This document shows, in pieces, positions 1-15,319 of a stretch of DNA of 64,000 bases (position 1 is its first letter; every line of letters begins with the position of its first letter). Source of the DNA: Sphagnum compactum (taxonomy: Eukaryota > Bryophyta > Sphagnopsida > Sphagnales); the NCBI GenBank assembly GCA_965153455.1, contig OZ234498.1, forward strand, positions 17,298,001 through 17,362,000, written 5' to 3'. The notes under the pieces were generated by a model. The model saw only the letters and a list, made by a program, of their open reading frames with translations. It did not search any database and was not told the DNA's origin. Made by a program: the position numbers and the translations under genes.

Positions 1-210
1 GTTTCCTAAAATATATGAGTGACCTCCCTATGGTAATTGTAGAAGAAAGAATTTATAGGGGCTTGAAATATGTTTCCATTAAATCTATTGAGGCATATTT
101 CTAAAAATGTATTATGTGGCTTAAAAAGTTAGGGAAAGGAAGATAAGAATGGATGAAGGCTTGCTAGAAAATTCATTACAAGGAATTTGCAAATATACAA
201 CTAGTTAATG
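1..210 (+). pseudogene. hAT transposase remnant, copy 1, left part (BED/RICESLEEPER-like)
   Basis: This is the inner part of a decayed hAT-superfamily transposase that enters from beyond the left edge. Read with frame changes, about 58-200 gives peptides such as GLKYVSIKSIEAYF and KCIMWLKKLGKGR, which match the middle of plant BED-finger hAT proteins. The nucleotides at about 60-165 also align closely with 20107-20205 in the second copy. In-frame stops interrupt it. The matching C-terminal part resumes near 2230, so about 2 kb of foreign AT-rich DNA appears to split the gene. The family call rests on recalled motifs and on the internal match. Confidence 0.6.
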
Positions 211-297
211 ACTAATGGTAAATTAAGACAACATGTGGCACCAAAATGCAATGGCAATCACATTATTTATATTTATAATTTTGATATTAAAGAATTA

Positions 298-341
298 TAT
301 ATATAGATATATATCTATATATATACATATATATATAATTT
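298..341. repeat. AT dinucleotide-rich microsatellite
   Basis: Runs of ATATAT are interrupted by occasional C and G. This is simple sequence and has no coding content. Confidence 0.8.
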
Positions 342-1481
342 TTAATTTCATTAAATTCAACATGTACCATGTTGACATGTGTCATTACATAGGCTAGGCT
401 TAAAAAACTAGTTTAAATTGCTAGGTAGGCCAAGGTCTATTGTGCCTACCTAAGTTCACCTAATAGGCTTCTAGGTTAAGTAAGTAATGAATATTCGATC
501 AACATCCCACCATTGACCACAACCCATGTCATTTGTGGGGATTAATCTTTGAACCCCAAGGATGGAAATCCCTTTTATTACCAAACCACCCCAATTATTT
601 TGGCAAAATTGCAATGTGCATTCTATTCATCTTATTTCATTTAAAATAATGTTACACAAAACATCATTTTTTATCTTTAATATTTTATTAAGATTTTGTC
701 CAAATGATAAAATTAAAGGTTAAACTTAAAATTATTTCTATAATGCACACAAATATAATTTTTCTTCTTGAAAATATAAATTGATTAAAAAAGAAAAAAA
801 ATTGAATTTCATTGTTAAATACAATTTCAACGACCATTCCGTGGAGAAAATAAATTCAATCACATGATTTATAAATGGATAATATAATAATAAATAAAAA
901 TGTGTTTTTTCATATCTTAAACCTACATTTGATTCTAGAAATTATATTATAGAAATTTTCTTTTGATATATCATAATTTTACCAATAAAATTTAATTTAA
1001 ATGTGTGATATTTAATTTATTCACATATAATATTTATAAATGGATCACAATTAATTCTAATAGAAATATAATAAAAGCTCCTATATTATTTCTGATGTAA
1101 AAGATTAATCTTAATAATCAATTTTAATTTCTAAATATGAATTAATTTCATATAATTAATTTATTTTATGGAACTATAAATTTTATGATGTTTACACATA
1201 TAATATTTTAACTTTTACTTGAAATTATGATAAAAAGTTTATGTAAAAATAAACTATGTTATTTCACATTTGAAACCTTTATTTGATTTAAGAAATTACA
1301 TTATACAATTTTTCTTGTAATAGATCATAATTGTAACAAAAAAATGTAATTTAGATGTATGATATATAACGTATTTACTATATAATGTTTATTTATGCAT
1401 CACAAATTACTCCTACTGCCTAGATTATTCAATAAATAAATTACATTACCTACCTAATTAAGTAATCAATTAAAAAAAATT

Positions 1482-1850
1482 CACATATCAACATGATAAA
1501 GTACCTACTATTTAACCCACATACATATGATCTAGTAACTATATATTATGTGCTAGTTATCCTACTTAGTGCCTATTTAATAAATAAAATACGTTATTAG
1601 CATAATTAGTTAAATAATTAATACAAAACATTATCACATATCAATGTCATAAAATACCTATTGCTTAGCCACATACATGTTGCATATTACTTACTACTTT
1701 ACATCTTACAAATTGATTAATTACCTAGCCTATTTAATTAATTAATTAATTAAAAACACTATGACATATCATCATGATAAAATACCTACTATTTAACCAC
1801 ATACATATTACTTACTACCTAGCCCTATTTTACAATTAATTGAAATTTTC
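1482..1850. repeat. Three-copy degenerate tandem repeat, about 130-150 bp unit
   Basis: Three units begin at 1482, 1635 and 1763. Each carries CACATATCA, then AAATACCTACTATTTA and CCACATACAT, followed by TTACTTACTA-type and TTAATTAA-rich spacer. Spacings of 153 and 128 bp show indels between units. It lies inside the block that splits hAT copy 1. Confidence 0.65.
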
Positions 1851-2229
1851 ACAAACCCACCAAACCGTACTACACATTTAATGGTTAATTCATAATTCAT
1901 TGAAGAAAGTTAAGGGAAAGCAATTAGATCACTAAATCCAACAATCTCATTGGCCAATTCAATTATTTTTCACATTTAATTATATGTGCATTTGCAACTA
2001 GGATTTATAATCACAAATCAAGTTCAAAAGATGCCACGTGGTATTGGCCTATGAACCACCATCCAAGTTGCATAAACAATTAGATTTTCATCTATTTTGG
2101 GATGCCACTAAAATGGATGATATAAGTGTATTTTTCATCTTCATTTTCATCCAAATCAACATTAGTCACAAGTATAAGTTGCATATCCAACTGTAAACCA
2201 CTTTGTAATTGTTTTCGCGACTACAAATT

Positions 2230-3160
2230 ACACTATTGAGTTGGGAACTTTTGAAAGGATATTAAGAAGGAGGTCATTTGAGTGATTAACTCTTTGTTTT
2301 CTTTCTTGACAAAATGTAATGAAACAAGAGTTCATAATATGCTAGCCTTGATGTTAAATTGTAGATTTTAATCTTTTACTTTATTGGTCATGAACATGGG
2401 GTATGTGGCCATAACTAAAGAATATAATAAGAAATCTTTGTTTCTTATGCTCTTGAAGTCTAATCATGATTTGCATCCATTGTTCAAGGCTAAAAGACCC
2501 CTTGCTTACAAAATTGATGGATATAAGACCTTAAACAAATTTTAAATGGTGGTTGGCATTAGCAAACCTATAAATGAGCTTGTTAACTTTCACCAATTTG
2601 AGGAGATGCTACTTACAATGAAATACCTTGAGAAATTAATATTTGTGAATAAAAACTAACCAAATGATGCAAGGGTGGGTTGCAAGGCTCTTAGCAATTT
2701 GGTAGATTTGATAGATTCAAAATTAGATTTAGAACAAGAGTAGATCATGAATTTGAAGGCTCATTTGAGCAAGATGAATTGAAAGAGGACCAATTTAATT
2801 TTTTTTGTCTTATATATTTTAGAATTATGATCACACATTTTTGTTTAAATATAGAGCTTTGTATATAATGATTGTTGACTTTTTTTGGCCCATGAAAATT
2901 TGAAAAAATATTTGAAGATCTTAATCCTAAAATCTGAAAACGAATTAAAAAATTTAGTTTAATATGATCAACTAATCCAAATGAGTTAAGAATTGGTTGT
3001 GAAAAAATTGGTTAGGGATTGAATTTATAAAAAAAAACTAAGACAAGGTATGAAATGTTTTTAAAAAATAATTTGACACCAATTTGATTCTTAAATTTGA
3101 AAATGTTGAAAACCAAAATAGGCAGTTATGAAAAAAGTTAATGACCAACCAACACTAGTT
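2230..3160 (+). pseudogene. hAT transposase remnant, copy 1, C-terminal part and 3' end
   Basis: This continues the first hAT copy. Frames at about 2590-2760 give LTNLRRC and EKLIFVNKN, then NDARVGCKALSNLVDLID, matching the C-terminal hAT dimerisation region where transposases read close to NLDKLIFVNKNWPNDPR. TAA and TAG stops and frame changes break it. The 3' flank to about 3150 aligns with 21370-21715 of the second copy and ends at a CCAACACTAG motif, a plausible hAT terminal inverted repeat read from its outer end. The match of both coding and 3' untranslated DNA shows the two copies belong to one family. Confidence 0.65.
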
Positions 3161-5446
3161 ATCACGCACCCCAACTCCCCTCCCCCCCCAACTAACTATT
3201 TACTTGGCAATGATCAAAGGTTAAACAATGTTTTGTTTTGAGGGTGAGAATTCACAAAGTATAAACATAAAAAATGATTTTTTTTGGGGTCATAAATGCC
3301 AATTTTCATTCTAGAAAAACCATAAACTAATATTTTAAGAGGATTTTCGTCACATTTTGACACAATTTTTATTTTTATGCCATTTTTAATTTTTTTTCAT
3401 ACCTTACCTATGAATGATGTCCCACAAATTTACCTAAATGATTATGAAGAGGGCAAGTCAATATTAAAAAAGAAATCTAAGTTTATCTTGTGGAAGTTAC
3501 CAAGAAATCTCTGTAACATTTTGGACCAAAGTGCATATGGGTTTTGACTCTTCTTGATATTCAATAGTTTAGGGTTTGGAATCTTGATTTCAAGCTTTTG
3601 GGATTTAGGGGTTTTATGGTTTTGTTGTTAGTCACTTTGCAGTGTTTAAATGATATTTGGAATGCTTGTGGTGCTTGCAACTTCGTCCTTCAACCTTCAC
3701 ATTGCAACTTCATCCTTTGGCATTGTAGTTGATGTCAATCATGAACATGTTCAAACATTTCATGTATGATTAGATATCTAAACATGAAAAATAAACATGC
3801 AAGATGAAGGAAAGTCAATGTAAACATCCCTAGGATGGCATAAGGTATGATTTACTATTGTCCATGTTTTATGCATAGAAAAATGAGGTCTTGTATGTTG
3901 TTTATCTTCACAGGATTGTAGTTCATTAGTTGGCTTTAAGGGAAATTGAAAAGTAAAAAAATGGGGGGTTCAACTTGCAGTGGTATTTGCTAAAGTAAGG
4001 TCTTTCAATAACAAACTATGAAACTCTTACATCACGAACTTATTAGGCTTTGTAGGTTTGTACAATTTTTTTGTGAAATATGATTTTTATATATTCATAC
4101 AAAAATTACATGAATTCCATGTTATGGTCAATATGAATGATATTTTGTACACATTTAATATCTTAAATATTCAAACGAATTAAACATTTTTTTTGAATAA
4201 CATATGTTCATGTTCATGTTTAATACACTAAAATTGCATAGTTTTATACTAATTTACGTCACGATAATTGTATAAATTTAGTTAAAATGTAAATCGTACA
4301 TACTTCACATCAAAACATCATAAGTAAAAAAGACACATCATTTAAATTTAAATAATATTTATATTTTTTGTGCCATTTTTACTTTTCAAAGTCCACAAAT
4401 TTTACATGAACATATTGTTTTACAATTTTCACATGGGATTTATTGGAATTTTGTGATATTGGAGTTTCTGATGTGAAGATTTATTCTCATTTTTAAAAGT
4501 TAAGAACATGCCAAGAAAACATTGGTAGATAATAACTTGGGTTGGAACATTGCAAAATGCATGAATGATGTGGTTTTGTAATACATTAAAGAAGTTGTTA
4601 GAGAGTTTCCTTTATTGTCTTTGTATATGAGGTGATAATTACCAACAATTAGTCTTGGATTTCAATTCATGGGTTTGTATTAGAAAAATGGTGGTAGGTT
4701 ATTATTTTATTGAACTTGGAAGGGCCATTGATGGTGTGATTACAAAAAAACATCTATGAGGTAATCTTAAACATTTTGTTGATTCAAATAAGATTCACAA
4801 TCTTTGAAATTGGGTTGAAACTTGTTTTTATTCAAACAAATGGTGGTTCCATTTTTTTTGAGTGTAGGGGGTGCATTCAAAGAACCCACATTCAACTCCT
4901 TAATGTTCCTTAAAAGTGGTGGGTTTGTAAGTCAAGATGACATGGAAAAATTGGATTGCACTGTGAAAAGGAATATTTTTTAAATCAATTTTTTACAAAT
5001 CAACAAATTTTTTATGATGGGTTTAATAATGGTGCAATTTACTATTATGTAAAATAAATATGAAATATTTCTCATAAATATGTCATTTTCAAATCATTTC
5101 AAATCCCTTTAGGAGTTTTTTAAATTATGAGAACATCGTTTAAAAAGTGTTTTTGCTATCATGTACTCATTGGATTCATTTTACACTTAACCAAATGTTC
5201 CCATAATATATTTAAAATATTTGTGTATATTACACCACACACTTTCGACATTGACTTGATTTACCATTTTAAATTGTGAAAAACTTAGTAGTGGTTACAC
5301 GTGTAGTGAATTATTTTATTGTGAACTTACCTAGGACTACTATTTTTGTGTAGATCAAGGAGAAAGTTGTTTTTTTTTCTTTTGGAAATCCATTGTTATG
5401 CACACAAAACAAACTTGGTGGTACAAAGCTTTCAATTTTGTTCGTA
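3161..5446. other. AT-rich intergenic DNA, no gene seen
   Basis: Only short chance frames and poly-A/T tracts are visible, with no recognised domain, tRNA or element end. It follows the 3' end of hAT copy 1 and precedes the CACTA element. Confidence 0.5.
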
Positions 5447-7148
5447 CACTACACCAAAACTTGATATTTATGATTTAGACAAATATGACTAGTGATCATT
5501 TTCTAGTCGTATAGTCATTTATGTTATATTTAGTGCTTAGTTATATTCTTGTAACCATGGATATGATGACATGACTAAAAGTCTTCATGGATAGGACTAC
5601 GTAACTAGATATCTTCTTCATGAACACCATATAATTATTTAATAATATACAATTTGAAACATTAAAAACATGTGATTTAAAAGGAAAAATTACTAGAAGG
5701 TAGACATACGTACTTAAGAAGGATATTATAAGCTTATAGATGATCAAACACATAATTAGTACACACAAATAAATAACTCATACCTTATCATTTCTAGAAC
5801 TTTTGCTTTATAGTAAATAATTATTTAATGTGAATTTCTAAATAATGGCTAAAAACAATTTGGGGGAAAAAATTCCCAAAAAATGGAAAACACATTGCCA
5901 AAATTTTTGAAACCATAAAATTAAATAAAAAATTAATGCCTGAAATATGATTAAAACATTCAATTTGGGGTTCTTGTTCAAAGGTTTATTTAAATGAATA
6001 TAATTTTTGAATTTTTGACATTAAATAATGAAATATATTCTTATTAATGATGTCCAAGGAATTTCAAAAATAATCCACATGCCCCAAAATGGCATTTTCT
6101 TTCTTGTTTCCATGTGATGGGTAGCAAAGAATATAAAATTTGATCTTTATTAGTTTATCAAAGTAGTTGGTCATACAACTTGGATTTATATTAAATCACA
6201 TTTAATGATTGATAAGAACATTAAAATTAAGATTAAAATTTACTACTAACAATAAAATTTGATAAACATTATGAAATTAATAATGATATGTGTATAAATT
6301 AATAATTATGAAATTTAAATATTTTTTATAATTGAAAATAAATATAACACAACATTTATACAATTTTTATTGATTTTTTAGATTGTTGAGGTGGTTAAAT
6401 ATTATATATATGTAATACCAAAAATACGATGTTGATTTTAAATATTTTAATTTACAAACCATTTTATGAAATTTATTTTTCTCAAAATATCATTGTTGTT
6501 TAAATCTATGAAATAATGAAGATTCCAATGCATTTTAATCAAATTACTTGATATTTTGTTTTAAGTTTTTTTTATAGATGTGTAGATCTTGGGAAAAAAA
6601 ATTAAAATGAAATTTATTTATTTTCATTTGGACAAAGTATGATGTGAGATAATGTTGTAAATTTATCCCATATCCTTTGTCAACAAGATCAACTTTCTAT
6701 ACTATATAAATATATGAAGAAGTACTAGTTTACACACAATACATGCACTAAATATACTCAAAATGCAAATATTACTTGTGATGAACCAATTAAAAAGGCT
6801 TGTCACCAAAAACTAAATAAGATCCCACTTACCTACCTACTTAGGCCTACCTACCTACTTACTTATTCCTACCTACCTACCAAATGGCTAGATTGAATTG
6901 AAATATATAATATATTCCATATTTAAGATGTTAATCCAACAAACATGGATGAATGATCTAGCTAATATTGTATGGCATATATTATTATAGTCATGGGGAG
7001 CGACTAAGATTTACAACTAGGAAAAAAATATGACTAGTGAATAGACGACATGTCCATATTCACTACATAATCATGTAATCATGAATGGTATTTACGACTA
7101 CAAACTAAGTCATAGGTGTAGTCATATTTGCCATGTTTTGGCATAGTG
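5447..7148. mobile_element. Non-autonomous CACTA (En/Spm-type) element
   Basis: The left end reads CACTACACCAAAAC. The right end read on the other strand is CACTATGCCAAAAC. Both begin with CACTA and agree at 12 of 14 positions. The flanks are GTA at 5444-5446 and GTA at 7149-7151, a perfect 3-bp target duplication as expected for this superfamily. Subterminal DNA on both sides repeats ATGACTA/TAGTCAT-type motifs, for example AAATATGACTA near each end, typical of CACTA transposase-binding repeats. The 1.7 kb interior is AT-rich with a CTAC microsatellite and no transposase frame, so it is a deletion derivative. Confidence 0.78.
6827..6891. repeat. CTAC tetranucleotide microsatellite
   Basis: Interrupted runs of ACCTACCTACCTACTT lie inside the CACTA element. 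This is simple sequence. Confidence 0.8.
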
Positions 7149-8776
7149 GTAGTGCAATAATTGAAAGACTTGTTCCAATCCTTCCACTTTTATTTCAAAT
7201 GAAAGCACATAAAGGGTGAACCATTTTTCACCGAAAAGGTGATGTATAATGAATATCATATTACATAGTAAACAAAAATCTCAATGACAAGCCAAAAAAC
7301 TTTAGAACTTGCATGACAACATTTTGGAACTCAAAGTTCACATGAAAAGGATTAGATAAAAGGCTAAAAACACATTGGGGGGGGGGCAAGATTGTTGTTA
7401 CATTGTATTGTTTTTCAAAGGTATTATGTTTGACTTTGACCATGTCATTATTATAAAGGATGTTCTACATATTATGGTAGGTGAAAAACCAAAGAACTCA
7501 ACTACCAAAGAAACTACATTTTTAAATTTCATATGATGTGATAAAATATATTTGCACAAAAAAATGTACATCACAATGTATTAAAAAATGAAATTATACT
7601 CAAGAAATGATAAAATGATTTTAGTCTTTATAAAATTTGTAGTATCTACTAAACATTGTGAGTCAATATGATTGGAATAAGTTTGTGGACCATGTGAAAA
7701 GTTTGATAATTTTCATATCACAAATGGGTTTTTTCAAGTTGATGAGCATAAGTATGTGGAACATTAAAATTTGACAAACAATCACTTTCAAATGGAAGAC
7801 GACAAGAAATGGGAGGTGGGCCATTAGGTGGGCCATTTTGTATGACCAACTAATGCTAAGTCATTTTTATGAATGATCACTAGTTATGCTATCTCAAAGA
7901 ACTGAAAAAGAAACACTAATCAAAGCCAATTTGCCCCTAGAAATGCAAAAAGAACCACAACAAAAATTTTAGTCAATAATTGCTCATTCATAAAATAAAA
8001 AACTCTGCAACCTAATATTATCTACCTACCAAGTAGCCAAAAGTGTTATGGACACATACCAAAAACCAAATTTGCACATCTACCTTCTATTTAACAAAAA
8101 TGTGAATAGGCATTGCCATATGCCCAAGACCAAATTTTATCTACTTAATAAATACCTATGTAGCAAAAATGTGACGAAGCACACTGAATTTCACGTACCT
8201 ACTAAATATGTGGTAGAATTATAATGGGCACCTGCCAAATACCAAATTTCATTTACCTTCTTTTCCACTTACCAATATAGTTCAATGTAGTGTTCTTCTT
8301 ATGAAGTTTGTGATGTACCAAAAGTGACATCATCCATAGGAAGATTTAGCAAAAGCAAAAGTGGAGATCATTCATAACTAAATTTGACCAAATTTTGCTA
8401 TAAACCACATATGAAATATAAATTATATAAATCCTTTTATACTTTTGGATACCTACTAGAATCAAACATAAAAATCTAGCTACATTCTTTTTTTTCGTTT
8501 TTTGACTTATGGTGATTGAAACACCACAAATATTATTCCAAATATTTCATTATGATTTCCTTTTTTCAACCAAGAAAGCTTACCTCTAAGAATACCAACC
8601 TTCCCATATACATAATCATCTCTCATGAAAATTTCGATGCTCACTTTGATTGATTATCACATCATAATGTACAACCCATACTAACCTTAGACTTCTGTTT
8701 TATTGGTGAGCCATTAGTTAGCACAGGTATCACCTTGGGCTCTTATTGGTTCATTGATTCTGTAATCCTTCATTTA
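7149..8776. other. AT-rich intergenic DNA, no gene seen
   Basis: No recognisable gene, RNA or element end was found. A run of nine G residues at about 7377-7385 and short chance frames are present. Confidence 0.5.
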
Positions 8777-9110
8777 TTGGCCTTGCCTACCAAGGCAAGG
8801 TTATTGTGTTTAGATTCATTATAGAGTATAATAGCTTCAAAGATTTTGGCACCTAGGTAGTACATCTATTGTTATATGAGGTTTTTTGAAAGATGATATT
8901 TCGGGTTGTGTTGAAAGATGATATTTCGGGTTGTGTTGAAACTTGAGATTAGTTATAGAGTTTATCTTGAAGGATTTTGGTTTTTTTTAGAGGATTTTTT
9001 TGAAGATCATGTTTTTGCATAATGAAATATTTGATTTTCATAATTCTTATTTTGCCTTAAGATACTTTTGAATGTAAATGGCAAGGCCACAAGTGTGATA
9101 CACCCCTTGT
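8777..9110 (+). repeat. Dispersed family A, copy 1
   Basis: It begins TTGGCCTTGCC and ends near GGCAAGGCCA (9080-9089), so the core is bounded by short inverted repeats of about 10 bp. Similarity to the other copies continues into ACACACCC-type sequence. Copies 2 (34054-34355) and 3 (51331-51634, opposite strand) share an interior with GTGTTTAGATTCAT, ACTTGAGATTAG and AAGGATTTTGG. This copy alone has a perfect 25-bp tandem duplication at 8888-8912 and 8913-8937. It is probably a MITE or short non-coding transposon; the superfamily is not established. Confidence 0.7.
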
Positions 9111-11902
<2,792 letters not shown>

Positions 11903-11905
11903 TAA

Positions 11906-12310
11906 CAATGCTACATATGGGCTACCTAAGGACCTACCTAAGTTAAAGGATACTTAACATCTATTTAAAAAGTTACATAGGCTCTACATAAGGGGCTATG
12001 AATTGGTCCTAAATATACCTTTAGCCAAGCCCTTAGCTAGCCCGTTAAGTAGTTCCTATGTAACCCTCTATCTTATGTAGTCGTTAGGTTTTGCCTTGTT
12101 TTGATAGTGACCTTCTCTTGTATTATGAATCACCCCTAGGTAGGTCCTCAAATAATCCTTAGACATAAATTAACTTATGAAATCCTTAACTAGCCTCATA
12201 AATAAGTTCTATGTAGCTCTTGAATAATCTTTAGATATTTAGCCAGGTAGGTCCCTAGGTGTCTCCTTAGGTAATCTTTAGGTAGCCACCTAAGTAGGTC
12301 TTAAATAGTT
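11906..12310. repeat. Degenerate CCTAGGTAG-type repeat tract 1
   Basis: The tract is built from diverged copies of short words such as CCTAAGTAG, TCCTTAGGTA, CTCTATGTA and AACTAGCC, spaced a few tens of bases apart, with no exact unit length. It resembles a decayed satellite and starts just downstream of the psaA fragment. A longer tract with the same vocabulary lies at 15320-16130. Confidence 0.55.
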
Positions 12311-13175
12311 TCCTATGTAAACCTTAGGCATCCCATAACCAAAGTAAGCCCCTACTTGTCTCCCTAAGTAATCCTGGGTTTTGCTCCTGGGTTTTATTGT
12401 CTTTGCCAATAACTTATTAGAGTTATCCATAAAATAAGAAAAACACAGCACTAGAACCCTGAGTTTGGTCATACATAGGGTGAGATTAAAAAAAAACCTG
12501 CGAAAAAGTACAATAGCATTCAAGGGGGGATAAAACTCAGAAAACCATCAATTTTGGTAGTAAACTGAATTTCGTCCTGTCTTTCCTTCTTCCTGAGCGC
12601 TTCACTACTGCTACATATATTTTCACTGCTCCTTACTGTACAACTAATATAATTACTTTCGAACCTTGTGCATTAAATGCTAAGTATCAACATTTCATAC
12701 TGAGATTTATTAAAATATTTTCACTTTGTGGAGACCACTGAAAGAGGGGATAGGGGGTGAAAGGAGGCCCAAAGACAGGGTGAAGACAGGGGTATTTTAT
12801 GGATAACTCTATTGTATTTCACACTTTCCCTCTTGAGTCCTCATATGTTAAGAATAAAACACTCACCCAATGCTAGTACACACAGGTTTTATGTAAGCCA
12901 AGAAGTTGACACTTACTTCCACAACCAGAGCTCAAGTTGTGAAAAGATGAAACTGCTTTGTTTTAGGATGCAACTGTGTGTTGCCTTCCAAGGCGTTCTT
13001 AGGTGGAAAAGGCCCTCGTGGGCTGATTCCATCCTACATAAACAAACATGTTTCCATCTATATAGATGGAAACTCATGAAAAACTATAATGGGAATGTAG
13101 TAGGCTAGATAGGCCGATGGGTGAAAACTTAAGAAATCAAAGGAGGTGGAATCCTAACAGAGGGTCAAATTTGTA
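12311..13175. other. Non-coding stretch, unclassified
   Basis: No gene or known element was recognised. Base composition is less AT-rich than the surroundings. GGGTTTT- and AAAACCC-type words occur near 12375-12390. Confidence 0.4.
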
Positions 13176-13450
13176 AGCTAGGTGGGTTGGCGATCATCCA
13201 CAAGAGGAGTTAACCCAATTTGGCTACAGGTAAAAGAGGGGTTAGCCCAATTTGGCTACAGGAATCTATTCCTCTTACATTTTATTTTGGCAACCTGTTG
13301 GAACTTATTGTAGTGACTTCAGAAATTTTTTCCTCATTTATTATGTGGGGGACTTGGGCCCATTTTTTCCAAAAAAGAAGTCCTTGGTATCATTCCCACC
13401 ATTCTTTTTGTCGCCAGGATCTATAATTCACCCCAGCAAAAAAAACACTG
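13176..13450 (+). repeat. Dispersed family B, copy 1
   Basis: It aligns with 34385-34710. Shared landmarks in order are AGCTAGGTGG, GATCATCCA, AAGAGGA, CAACCTGT, TTCTTTTTG and ATTC-CCCAGCAAAAAAA. It ends with an A-rich tract, so it could be a SINE-like retroelement, but no clear tRNA-type promoter boxes were seen. A 32-bp internal duplication brings ACCCAATTTGGCTACAGG and AGCCCAATTTGGCTACAGG side by side at 13210-13262. Confidence 0.55.
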
Positions 13451-15319
13451 GATAGATGGGTACCTAATTATTAAGCACTCTCCCTTTGATTTAATTTTGG
13501 GCTAAATTGGTACTAGGCAAGTACAGTATTTAAGCAACTACAATGAGAATAGATTTGTCCACATGCACACATTTGTACGCAGTGAGATCAATGTGGCATG
13601 GAACTCAAATTCATATGCTGGGCCAAAACATTAATGCTGATTAATTGCCATAAACTCCACACTTGAAAATACACCCATGCTTTCCAGCAAAAAGCATGTC
13701 CCTACAACAAGAAAGTGTTCTACACATGTACACATTCATAGAATTGCATGATTGAAATAATTCACATAAGATGTGATGCTGATGAGTGTGCTAAATGAAT
13801 TACTCTTGGAAGCAAGCACAGCCTTGCTTTCCACACACAAGCATTTACAACAAGAATTCTACGAAGTGGTCCTATACTTGAAGACACTTGCACAACTGTA
13901 ATTTGGACCCTAGGGTAGAACTGCCCATCATCAAACACTTGCTTATCATTGAACATTTTTCAATATTTTCCTCATTCCTTAATCCAATTGAGCGATTTTT
14001 GTGTCATTGCATGTGAAAATTGAAGGGTTACAAATGTTCTTTGTCCATCAGAAGTAAAGGAGCAACGCAGAAAACACAGGAGGAGGATGAGTGATAGTTT
14101 GCTTCTAAAAAAATTGAAAAATTAGCTCTAGACCTCTCTCTAGTTCCAGCCTCATATCCTCATATCTTCCTCATTTTTAGTTTAACTTGAGTGATTTAAG
14201 ACCTGATGGGTGCGCCAACTAGGGCTTTACAAAACTTATTTTTATTCCAGAGGCAAAAGGAGCAAATATAAAATATTTTAAACTCAAAATCCTAATCTGT
14301 TTTTAGTTCACTCATCACCGAACATTGAACCCCTTACACGAAACACCCCATATATTCCTTCACTAAACTCAGCAATGTTTGTATTGTTGGAAGCGATATG
14401 TGGAGGGAGGGTCACAAATGTTCTTTCAGCTTCAGAAGCAGAGGAACAATTCTTTGATTTCGTTATAACCTTCAGTTTTTTGGTTTAGGAAAAATTTCAA
14501 AGAATCCGCTGGTTTTGATTAAAAAACTGGTAAAGAGTTAGGGTTTAGGGTTTAAGGTTTAGGGTTTAGTTCTTTGACTAGTTCTTTGGTTTGTCAATCA
14601 TGCCTAATTCTTGGTAAAACATGCCTAAAAATTGCTGGATTTTCCCCCAAAACAAAAAACCCCTTAACATTACTTCAAAGGAGGAACCAGGCATGCATAT
14701 TGCACATTTGACACCTATATCTCTGCAAGAAATAATGCCATATGTGGGCAAAACTCTGGAAACTTCAACAAAATAGGATGATTAGACAACATATTAATGC
14801 CAATTCCTAAAAGTTATTCATCAAACCCGCATAACACTAATGATAGACCCTTAAATGGTATTGGCACTTTTTTTTCAAAATGATATCAGTCTGGTACTTC
14901 TATTGGCTATTTTTTTTTTAAATTGATACTAGCCCGGTACTGGTATTAAGCTGGTACCAGACTTAGGTCATACCAGATTGTTGTGATATTTGATACCCGT
15001 GTTCAAACCAATATTGATACCAGTCTCTTACCCTATTTACCCCACCACCACCTGATGTAAAAACCTCAATACCAGATTTCATGGAAATTCCAAATCAAAT
15101 GGCAACATAGACTTTTTCATTACTCAATAGATATTAGGGAGCAAAGTGCCTAATTTGGTCAGCAGGTACAATATAGTTATCCATAATGTAATCTCAATTT
15201 GAGCCTGGCTCTACCCACTCCTTTTTTAACTATCCATAAAGGTCACCAAAGTGAGAATCATTCCTCAAAAACAAGGATGAACATCTTCTAGTGGAGAGTA
15301 TAGTTTCTAAGTTAGCCAC
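13451..15319. other. Non-coding stretch with telomere-like and GGTACCAG-rich patches
   Basis: No gene was recognised. Patches include a TTTAGGG-type tract at 14537-14569 and, at about 14870-15030, many GGTACCAG/CTGGTACC-type words with two T-runs, which look like the end of an unclassified repeat. Confidence 0.4.
14537..14569. repeat. Short interstitial plant-type telomere-like tract
   Basis: About four units of TTTAGGG with one imperfect unit (TTAAGG) are seen. This is the plant-type telomere repeat, but only about 30 bp long and surrounded by ordinary DNA. Confidence 0.75.

Larger units (their letters stand above)
211..2229. other. AT-rich insertion-like block inside hAT copy 1
   Basis: No gene is visible here. 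The block separates two parts of a transposase that lie much closer together in the second copy, so it is probably later insertions plus expansion of simple repeats. It holds an AT microsatellite (298-341), a TAAT run near 1735-1752 and a degenerate tandem array (1482-1850). No clear terminal inverted repeat was found for the block as a whole. Confidence 0.5.

Noticed and set aside
14537-14569. Telomere
   Set aside because: Only about four TTTAGGG units, internal and imperfect. A chromosome end would show a long array.
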